Program-made: the position numbers and the translations under genes | The notes under the pieces: model-generated | Seen by the model: only the letters and a program-made list of their open reading frames with translations | The model's database searches: none | What the model was told of the DNA's origin: nothing | In this document: in pieces, positions 1 to 5,147 of the stretch | How positions within the stretch are numbered: position 1 is the first letter of the stretch | Layout: every line of letters starts with the position of its first letter | Assembly: GCF_046546335.1 (NCBI RefSeq) | Contig: NZ_JBKGYA010000084.1 | Direction: 5' to 3' (one strand) | Length of the DNA stretch: 8,803 bases | Source: Thiohalospira sp046546335 | Lineage (GTDB): Bacteria; Pseudomonadota; Gammaproteobacteria; Thiohalospirales; Thiohalospiraceae

Positions 1-342
1 GCTAATGTGACTTTTTCTGATGAAATATTAAGCGAGATCTGGACCCCGGAGCTGGACGCCGAACAGCCCGGCCGGGACTGGATTCTCACCCGGATCCTCT
101 GGCTCTGCGGCCTGGAGCCGGGGCGCAATCGCGGCGGTGAGGTGGACAGCTTCCGCCGCTACATCTACATCCACGGGACCCCGGAGGACCAGCCCATGGG
201 CGAGCCGCGCTCCCACGGCTGCATCCGCATGCGCAATCCCGACGTCATCGAACTCTTCGACCGGGTCCCGGCCGGGACCCGTGTCCATATCACCGGCCCC
301 GGCGAAGCCGCGCCGGTGGCCCCCGCTCCGGGAGAGGGCTAG
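1..342 (+). CDS. L,D-transpeptidase (YkuD family), C-terminal part, 5' end missing
   Basis: The reading frame is open from the first base, so only the last 113 codons are present. It carries the YkuD catalytic signature: a conserved His at codon 58 (in YIHGTP) and the SHGCIR motif at codons 71-76, with the nucleophilic Cys at codon 74. The family makes 3-3 peptide crosslinks in peptidoglycan or attaches lipoproteins to it, in the periplasm. The signal peptide and the first half of the domain lie outside the window. Homology is convincing from about codon 12 (EIWTPEL). The first 11 codons are AT-rich and do not look like the glycine/arginine-rich segment that I recall before this motif in relatives, so the join near base 33 may be an assembly edge or a real breakpoint. 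A GTG at 7 has no ribosome binding site and is unlikely to be the start. nagZ begins 2 bp after the stop, which suggests one operon of cell-wall genes. Confidence 0.85.
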   Translation, partial: ANVTFSDEILSEIWTPELDAEQPGRDWILTRILWLCGLEPGRNRGGEVDSFRRYIYIHGTPEDQPMGEPRSHGCIRMRNPDVIELFDRVPAGTRVHITGPGEAAPVAPAPGEG

Positions 343-344
343 CC

Positions 345-1409
345 ATGTCCCTGGGACCGGTCATGGTCGACATCGCCGGCACGGAGCTGGACGCTACCGA
401 GCGCGAGCGCCTGGCGCACCCGCGGGTGGGCGGTGTCATCCTCTTCGCCCGCAACTTCGTAGACCCCGACCAGCTCGCCGCCCTGGTGGCCGAGATCCAC
501 GCGGTGCGCGACCCCCACCTCCTGGTGGCGGTGGACCAGGAGGGGGGCCGGGTCCAGCGCTTCCGGGACGGCTTCACCCTGCTGCCCGCCCCCCGGCGCT
601 ACGGCGAACTCTTCGATCGGGACCCCGAGCGGGCCCGCCAGCTCGCCTACGACGGTGCCTGGGTCATGGCGCGGGAGCTGCGCAGTGTCGGGGTGGATTT
701 CAGCTTCGCGCCCGTCCTGGACCTGGATCACGGGGTCAGCGGCGTCATCGGCGATCGCGCCCTGCACGCCGACCCGGCGGTGGTGGAGGAGCTGGGCCTT
801 ACCTTCGTCCACGGCATGCGGGCCGCCGGCATGGCCGCCGTGGGCAAGCACTACCCCGGCCACGGCGGCATCGCCGCCGACTCCCACCACGAGGTCCCCG
901 AGGATCCGCGTCCCCTGGAGGCGCTCCGCGACCGTGACCTGCGCCCCTTCATCCACCTCGCCGGCAACGGCCTGGCCGCGGTGATGCCGGCGCACGTGAT
1001 CTATCCCGAGGTGGACTGCCTGCCCGCCGGCTTCTCCCGCTTCTGGCTGCAGACGATGCTTCGGGAGTGGCTGGGTTTCCAGGGGCTGATCTTCAGCGAT
1101 GACCTCGCCATGGCCGGTGCCGCCGTGGCCGGGAGGCCCCTGGAGCGGGCGCGGGCGGCGCGGGCGGCCGGCTGCGACGTCATCCTCCACTGCAACGACA
1201 CCGCCGGAGCCGACGCCATCCTGGAGGGCCTGGAGTCGGCCGACGACCCGCTGGCCCACGTGCGCCTGGCCCGCATGCACGGCCGGCGCGGGGTGGAGCG
1301 GGGCGAGCTGGCCCGGGATCCCGACTGGCGCTCGGCCGTCCAGCGCCTTGCTGCTCTGGCGGAGGACCCCACCGGTGATCTGGCCCTGGAGGGGGGAGGC
1401 CCGGCGTGA
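345..1409 (+). CDS. nagZ: Beta-N-acetylhexosaminidase NagZ
   Basis: This 354-residue protein is a complete glycoside hydrolase family 3 enzyme of the short, cytoplasmic NagZ type. It removes GlcNAc from GlcNAc-1,6-anhydro-MurNAc peptides during peptidoglycan recycling, which in many gammaproteobacteria feeds the AmpR/AmpC induction signal. Visible motifs are GVILFARN (30-37), the DQEGGRVQR substrate loop (64-72), KHYPGHG (168-174), the mobile-loop DSH in which Asp179 and His181 match the family's catalytic dyad, and FSDDLAM (250-256), where Asp252 matches the nucleophile. No signal peptide is present, as expected. The ATG is preceded by GAGG at 334-337 with 7-base spacing, inside the end of the upstream gene. 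The start lies 2 bp after the transpeptidase stop, and the stop overlaps the next gene's start in GTGA, so translation is probably coupled. Length and motifs are normal for the family. Confidence 0.96.
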   Translation: MSLGPVMVDIAGTELDATERERLAHPRVGGVILFARNFVDPDQLAALVAEIHAVRDPHLLVAVDQEGGRVQRFRDGFTLLPAPRRYGELFDRDPERARQLAYDGAWVMARELRSVGVDFSFAPVLDLDHGVSGVIGDRALHADPAVVEELGLTFVHGMRAAGMAAVGKHYPGHGGIAADSHHEVPEDPRPLEALRDRDLRPFIHLAGNGLAAVMPAHVIYPEVDCLPAGFSRFWLQTMLREWLGFQGLIFSDDLAMAGAAVAGRPLERARAARAAGCDVILHCNDTAGADAILEGLESADDPLAHVRLARMHGRRGVERGELARDPDWRSAVQRLAALAEDPTGDLALEGGGPA

Positions 1410-2359
1410 TCGAGGGCCGGCGGATCGGGCTGGCGCTGGGCACCGGGGCGGCCCGGGGCTGGGCCCATATCGGTGTCCTGCGCGCCCTGGCCGAGCGGGG
1501 GATCCGGCCCGACGTCGTCTGCGGGACCTCCATCGGCGCCCTGGTGGGCGCCTCCTGGGCCGCCGACGACATGGACCGTCTGGAGGAGTGGCTGCGCGGC
1601 CTCACCTGGCGCGATGTCCTGGGCTACATGGACTTCACCCTGGGCAACGGCCTCATCCAGGGGCGGCGGCTGTTCGAGTTCTTCCACGAGCGCTTCGAGG
1701 ACCAGCCCGTGGATCGGCTGGCCGTGCCCTGGGGGGCGGTGGCCACCGATCTCCACACCGGCATGGAGGTCTGGCTGGGGCAGGGGGAGCCAAGCACCCT
1801 GGATGCGGTGCGCGCCTCCGTCTCCCTGCCGGGGCTCTTTACGCCGGTGAAGCACGGCGATCGCTGGCTGGTGGACGGCGGCTTGGTGAACCCGGTGCCC
1901 ATCTCCCTCTGCCGCGCCCTGGGGGCGGAGACGGTCATCGCGGTGGATATCTCCTCCTTCCGGCTTACCGGGCCGCCCGCCCGTCGTCGCGTGGCGGCGG
2001 GCGAGGCGCCGCGGCTCACCGAGAGCCAGGGCTGGCTGGCCGGGGCCCGCGCCTGGACCGACCGGCTCCTGGACGGGGTCGGCCTGGGCGGCGACGACGG
2101 CGAGGAGGAGGTTCCCTCGCTGTTCGAGGTGCTCTCCCACAGCATCAACATCATGCAGGCGCGCATCGCGCGCAGCCGGATGGCCGGGGATCCCCCGGAC
2201 GTGCTGGTCAATCCGCGCATGGAGCACGTGGCACTGATGGACTTCCATCGGGCGGGCGAGGCCATCGAGGAGGGGCGGGCGGCGGTGCGCCGGGCCGAAC
2301 CCGCGCTGGAGGACGCCGGGCTCCTCCAGTCTCCGGCCGAGCCGCCCCCGAGCGCGTGA
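1406..2359 (+). CDS. Patatin-like phospholipase/esterase (RssA-like)
   Basis: This 317-residue protein belongs to the bacterial patatin-like serine hydrolases, which use a Ser-Asp dyad to cleave acyl esters of lipids. An oxyanion-hole glycine loop (GTGAARG, 12-18), the nucleophile elbow GTSIG with Ser42, and the DGG motif with Asp157 (VDGGLVNPVP) are all intact, so it should be active. No signal peptide or membrane segment is evident. The C-terminal 30 residues are Ala/Pro-rich and probably disordered. The GTG start overlaps the nagZ stop by 4 bp (GTGA) and has GGAGG at 1395-1399 with 6-base spacing, which makes coupled translation likely. The natural substrate is unknown; E. coli RssA is similarly uncharacterised. 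Position behind nagZ suggests an envelope-related role, but this is inference. Confidence 0.92.
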   Translation: MIEGRRIGLALGTGAARGWAHIGVLRALAERGIRPDVVCGTSIGALVGASWAADDMDRLEEWLRGLTWRDVLGYMDFTLGNGLIQGRRLFEFFHERFEDQPVDRLAVPWGAVATDLHTGMEVWLGQGEPSTLDAVRASVSLPGLFTPVKHGDRWLVDGGLVNPVPISLCRALGAETVIAVDISSFRLTGPPARRRVAAGEAPRLTESQGWLAGARAWTDRLLDGVGLGGDDGEEEVPSLFEVLSHSINIMQARIARSRMAGDPPDVLVNPRMEHVALMDFHRAGEAIEEGRAAVRRAEPALEDAGLLQSPAEPPPSA

Positions 2360-2390
2360 CGGGGGACCCTGAATCCCCACGGTCAGAAAG

Positions 2391-2419
2391 CTGACAGCGC
2401 GCCAATGGACCCCTATAAT
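2391..2419 (+). promoter_or_regulatory. Strong sigma70-type promoter for the DsrE-hpt-MTIP operon
   Basis: CTGACA at 2391-2396 (5 of 6 matches to TTGACA) is separated by exactly 17 bp from a perfect TATAAT at 2414-2419. Transcription would start near 2426, giving a leader of about 33 bases before the ATG at 2459. A small inverted repeat, GTCAG-AAAG-CTGAC at 2382-2395, overlaps the -35 box and could be an operator. The promoter lies in the 99-bp gap after the patatin-like gene. Confidence 0.85.
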
Positions 2420-2445
2420 GCCGGCTCTGCTTTCATCAACCGGCT

Positions 2446-2451
2446 GAGGAG
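2446..2451 (+). promoter_or_regulatory. Ribosome binding site fixing the DsrE-like start
   Basis: GAGGAG at 2446-2451 lies 7 bases before the ATG at 2459. It decides against the longer in-frame ATG at 2405, which sits upstream of the -10 box and therefore could not be on the mRNA made from this promoter. Confidence 0.85.
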
Positions 2452-2458
2452 ACCCGAA

Positions 2459-2827
2459 ATGGCCGACAAGCTCATGATCGTCATGGTGAACACCGACCCC
2501 AGCAACCCCTCGGAGCTGGGCGCCCCCTTCTTTCAGGCCACCGTCGCGGCGGCCATGGAGTATGACGTCGAGATCGTCATGACCGGCCGTGCCGGTGAGC
2601 TCGCCAAGAAGGGCGTCGCCGAGAAGCTCTTCGTCCAGGAGGGCAGCCCCAAGTCGGTCTACGACTTCATCAAGGATGCCGTCGAGGCTGGCGTGGGCCT
2701 GAAGGTCTGCACCCCGACCCTGGACCTCTGGGGCGACGACCTCATCGACGAGGTCGAGGAGACCGTGGGTGGCGCCTACGTCATCAGCGAGGCAATGGAC
2801 GACGACACCGTCACCTTCACCTACTAG
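2459..2827 (+). CDS. Small DsrE/DsrF-family protein
   Basis: This 122-residue soluble protein shows the DsrE-like alpha/beta pattern: a first strand KLMIVMVNTDP, a helix with FFQATVAAAM, a second strand DVEIVMTG, and a third strand leading into a single cysteine, Cys84 (GLKVCTPTLDLWG). In DsrE/TusD proteins a cysteine at this place carries persulfide sulfur; here that is inferred from position. It ends with a conserved-looking acidic tail (SEAMDDDTVTFTY). DsrE proteins act in cytoplasmic sulfur relay and are frequent in sulfur oxidisers, but many small members like this one have no known function and are loosely called peroxiredoxin-like. No partner genes (dsrF, dsrH, tusA or rhodanese) are visible. 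It is first in an operon with hpt and MTIP, behind a near-consensus promoter and a strong ribosome binding site, which suggests high expression. Confidence 0.85.
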   Translation: MADKLMIVMVNTDPSNPSELGAPFFQATVAAAMEYDVEIVMTGRAGELAKKGVAEKLFVQEGSPKSVYDFIKDAVEAGVGLKVCTPTLDLWGDDLIDEVEETVGGAYVISEAMDDDTVTFTY

Positions 2828-2848
2828 GAGGTCGAGGTTATCCCGGCC

Positions 2849-3391
2849 ATGGCGGCGACACCCGATGAGGTGAAGGCGGCCCTCGCCGACGCGGAGCGGA
2901 TCCACTCCGCCGCGGCGGTGGAGGAGGCGCTGGACCGCATGGCCGACGACCTCACGCGCCACTACCGGGACCGTGATCCGGTGGTGGTATGCGTCATGAC
3001 CGGCGGTCTCATCCCCGCCGGCCATCTCCTTACCCGTCTCGAATTCCCCCTGCAGCTCGACTACGTCCATGCGACCCGGTACCAGGGCAGTACCGAGGGC
3101 GGCGATCTCCAGTGGATGGCCGGTCCCAATCTCTCCCTGGCGGGCCGCGACGTCATCCTGGTGGACGATATCCTGGATGGCGGCTGGACCCTGGCCACCA
3201 TCCAGGACCATCTGCTGGCGCAGGGGGCCGCCTCGGTGGCCTCGCTGGTGCTCGTCTCCAAGCGGGTATCGCGCGAGGTGGAGATCGAGGCCGATTATGT
3301 CGGTCTCGAGGTCGATGACCGCTACGTCTTCGGCTTCGGGATGGACTACGAGGAATACCACCGCAATCTCCGCGGCATCTACGCCCTCTGA
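2849..3391 (+). CDS. hpt: Hypoxanthine-guanine phosphoribosyltransferase
   Basis: This 180-residue cytoplasmic enzyme transfers the phosphoribosyl group of PRPP to hypoxanthine or guanine, giving IMP or GMP. The PRPP-binding loop is clear at about 102-114 (VILVDDILDGGWTL), with the paired aspartates typical of the Pseudomonas-type Hpt, where I recall VDDILDEG. Other family-like segments are VVVCVMTGGLIPAG (45-58), LDYVHATRY (70-78), SKRV (137-140) and DDRYVFGFGMDY (156-167). Glycine and tryptophan in the loop (GGW) replace the more usual small or charged residues, a variant that may be harmless. The gene begins 21 bases after the DsrE-like stop. The best Shine-Dalgarno sequence (AGGAGG, 2826-2831) overlaps that stop and is 17 bases from the ATG, whereas a weaker GAGG (2834-2837) is 11 bases away; no better in-frame start was found. 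Its product consumes the hypoxanthine released by the next gene's enzyme. Confidence 0.93.
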   Translation: MAATPDEVKAALADAERIHSAAAVEEALDRMADDLTRHYRDRDPVVVCVMTGGLIPAGHLLTRLEFPLQLDYVHATRYQGSTEGGDLQWMAGPNLSLAGRDVILVDDILDGGWTLATIQDHLLAQGAASVASLVLVSKRVSREVEIEADYVGLEVDDRYVFGFGMDYEEYHRNLRGIYAL

Positions 3392-3422
3392 GGCGGTGGG
3401 TGCGGCCGGGCAGGAGGAACCC

Positions 3423-4163
3423 TTGGCGGACCTGGCGATCATCGGCGGGACCGGGCTGACCACCCTGGAAGGGCTGGCCATCACCGGCCGCGAGGTGGTG
3501 AATACCCCCTACGGCGAGGCCTCCGGGCCGGTGGTCCACGGCGAGCTGGACGGGCGCGAGGTCCTGTTCCTGCCGCGCCACGGCCCGGGGCACACCATCC
3601 CGCCCCATCGCATCAACTACCGGGCCAACCTCTGGGCCCTCAACGCGGTGGGCGCCGAGAAGGTCATCGCCGTCAATGCCGTGGGCGGGATCGCCGAGCC
3701 CATGTGGCCCGGGCGGCTGGCCATCCCCGACCAGATCATCGACTACACCCGCGGCCGGGTGAATACCTTCTTCGACCAGGGCAATGGCGAGGTCGTCCAC
3801 ATCGACTTCACCGACCCCTACTGCGAGGAGCTGCGGCAGGTCATGCTCCGGGCCGGCGAGGCCGCCGGGCTCGATCTGGCCGGGGAGGGGACCTACGCCG
3901 CCACCCAGGGCCCGCGCCTGGAGAGCCGGGCGGAGGTGGAGGCCCTGGAGAGGGACGGCTGCCACCTGGTGGGCATGACCGGGATGCCGGAGGCGGCCCT
4001 GGCCCGGGAGCTTGAGCTCTGCTACGCCTCCTGCTGCGTGGTGGCGAACCGCGCAGCGGGCAAGGGGGAGTCGGTGATCACCATGGACGAGATCCGCCAC
4101 TACCTGCACGCCGGCATGGAGGACGTCCGCCGCCTCCTGGGCCAGGTGGCGGGCTTCCTCTAG
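3423..4163 (+). CDS. S-methyl-5'-thioinosine phosphorylase (MTIP), PNP/MTAP family 2
   Basis: This 246-residue enzyme belongs to the trimeric purine nucleoside/methylthioadenosine phosphorylase family. IIGGTG at 6-11 and LPRHGPGH at 50-57 form the phosphate site, followed by the family signature through PPHRINYRANLWAL (60-73) and VNAVGGI (84-90). VGMTGMPE (183-190) is the base- and sugar-facing loop. Residue Asn209 (VVANRAAG) stands where methylthioadenosine phosphorylases have Asp; Asn there is associated with 6-oxopurines, so methylthioinosine is the likely substrate, as for Pseudomonas aeruginosa PA3004. The products are hypoxanthine and methylthioribose-1-phosphate. The start is TTG at 3423, chosen because AGGAGG at 3412-3417 is 5 bases upstream and the protein then begins directly at the first strand; a GTG at 3396 lacks such a site. 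It lies 31 bases after hpt in the same operon and ends 15 bases before the convergent csiV stop. Confidence 0.93.
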   Translation: MADLAIIGGTGLTTLEGLAITGREVVNTPYGEASGPVVHGELDGREVLFLPRHGPGHTIPPHRINYRANLWALNAVGAEKVIAVNAVGGIAEPMWPGRLAIPDQIIDYTRGRVNTFFDQGNGEVVHIDFTDPYCEELRQVMLRAGEAAGLDLAGEGTYAATQGPRLESRAEVEALERDGCHLVGMTGMPEAALARELELCYASCCVVANRAAGKGESVITMDEIRHYLHAGMEDVRRLLGQVAGFL

Positions 4164-4171
4164 GCGGAAGG

Positions 4172-4187
4172 CGGCGGCCTACCGCCG
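4172..4187. terminator. Possible small stem-loop between convergent operons
   Basis: CGGCGG at 4172-4177 pairs with CCGCCG at 4182-4187 around a 4-base loop, between the MTIP stop and the csiV stop (which sits in the loop). No T-run follows on either strand, so it is not a textbook intrinsic terminator. It may still mark where the two convergent transcripts end. Confidence 0.25.
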
Positions 4188-5147
4188 AATGATTCCGCCC
4201 CCGTCGGTGGGCTCGGCACCGTCCCCGGCAGCCGGGTCGGTGTCCGAATCCTTTGCCTCCTCGCGCTCCCCGTCGTCACGCGGATTCACCAGGACCAGAA
4301 TCCCGAAGCGGGGGTGGTCGATGTAGTGGATCTCGCCGCTGCGCATGCGCCGGCTGGTCTGCAGCCGGAAGCCCGCCGGGAGCTGGCGCTCTGCCCCTGG
4401 CGGAACGAGGAGGCCCGGGCGGCGGTAGGTCCGGGTGCGCGGATCCGGGGAGGGATCGCGGTAGAGCAGGTCCACCTCGGCGTGGAGATAGCGCGAGACC
4501 ACCAGGCGCAGGGTGCCGTCGATGACGGGGGCCGGCGGGCCCACCGGTGATGGTTCCGGTACGGTTGACGGGTCGTCTACCGGGATCTCGGCGACCGCAT
4601 CCCCTTCCTCCGGTTTCCAGGGTGGCGTTGCCGGGACCGCCGGCTCGATGACGACGCCGTCCTCGGCGTCCTGATCGTACCAGAACAGGCCGCCGTGGAG
4701 GTGGACGGGCACCGCCGCCTTCCGGGGGAGTTCCGGCTGGCGCCAGGCGGTGTGGAGCAGCGGGCGGTACGCATCGGACTCGGCCAGCCGCTTCCAGGTG
4801 CGCTTGAGCCGGTAGGCGCTGGGCGGCAGGCGGCGGAAGGGGGTCCGCCCCATATCCGGACTGGCGGGCTCCAGGAGCTCCGACTCCGAGAGCTCTTCCG
4901 GGTCCTCGTCGTCCTCCGGCGCCGGGCGCAGGGTCAGGGCCTCGGCGAGCGCCGGCAGGCCCGGCTCCAGCGGCCAGGCCTCGGCGCCCGGCTCCCCGGT
5001 GTGGGCGAAGACCAGCACCTCGACGTCGTACCAGGTGAGATCCTCGTCCGGGCCGATCCAGTCGCCCTCGTCCTCCTCGGCGGCTGCCGGGGCCAGCAGG
5101 GTGGCCCCCAGGGCGAGGGGGGCGATCAGTTCAAGGAGTCGGGGCAT
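4179..5147 (-). CDS. csiV: CsiV-family exported peptidoglycan-biosynthesis protein
   Basis: This 322-residue protein has an N-terminal signal peptide: a hydrophobic stretch to about residue 20, then APAAA with probable cleavage after Ala23. The CsiV family (formerly a DUF) is shown by the first strand WYDVEVLVFAH (39-49) and the C-terminal block FRLQTSRRMRS (260-270) plus IHYIDHPRFGILVLVNP (273-289). In Vibrio cholerae, CsiV is periplasmic, binds peptidoglycan and supports PBP1A activity with LpoA during growth with D-amino acids. Oddities are acidic segments at 24-36 and 79-93, a proline/acid-rich insert at about 169-208, and an acidic Asp/Gly tail after 290; these would suit a protein exported into a salty environment. 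The ATG overlaps the mfd stop by one base (TGATG), and GGGAGG at 5160-5155 lies 7 bases upstream inside mfd, so it is probably expressed by coupling with mfd. The open frame continues upstream over mfd, but that part is a shadow. Confidence 0.92.
   Translation of the reverse strand: MPRLLELIAPLALGATLLAPAAAEEDEGDWIGPDEDLTWYDVEVLVFAHTGEPGAEAWPLEPGLPALAEALTLRPAPEDDEDPEELSESELLEPASPDMGRTPFRRLPPSAYRLKRTWKRLAESDAYRPLLHTAWRQPELPRKAAVPVHLHGGLFWYDQDAEDGVVIEPAVPATPPWKPEEGDAVAEIPVDDPSTVPEPSPVGPPAPVIDGTLRLVVSRYLHAEVDLLYRDPSPDPRTRTYRRPGLLVPPGAERQLPAGFRLQTSRRMRSGEIHYIDHPRFGILVLVNPRDDGEREEAKDSDTDPAAGDGAEPTDGGGIIRR

Noticed and set aside
2362..2378. GGGGA/TCCCC stem-loop after the patatin-like gene as a terminator
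   Set aside because: The stem is only 5 bp with a 7-base loop, and no T-run follows; too weak to call.
2405..2458. Longer start for the DsrE-like gene at ATG 2405
   Set aside because: This ATG lies upstream of the -10 box, has no ribosome binding site, and would add 18 residues before the first beta strand.
1001..3484. Open frame of 827 codons on the - strand opposite nagZ, the patatin gene, DsrE-like and hpt
   Set aside because: It runs across four genes with strong motifs on the other strand and across the strong promoter; its composition is that of an antisense shadow.
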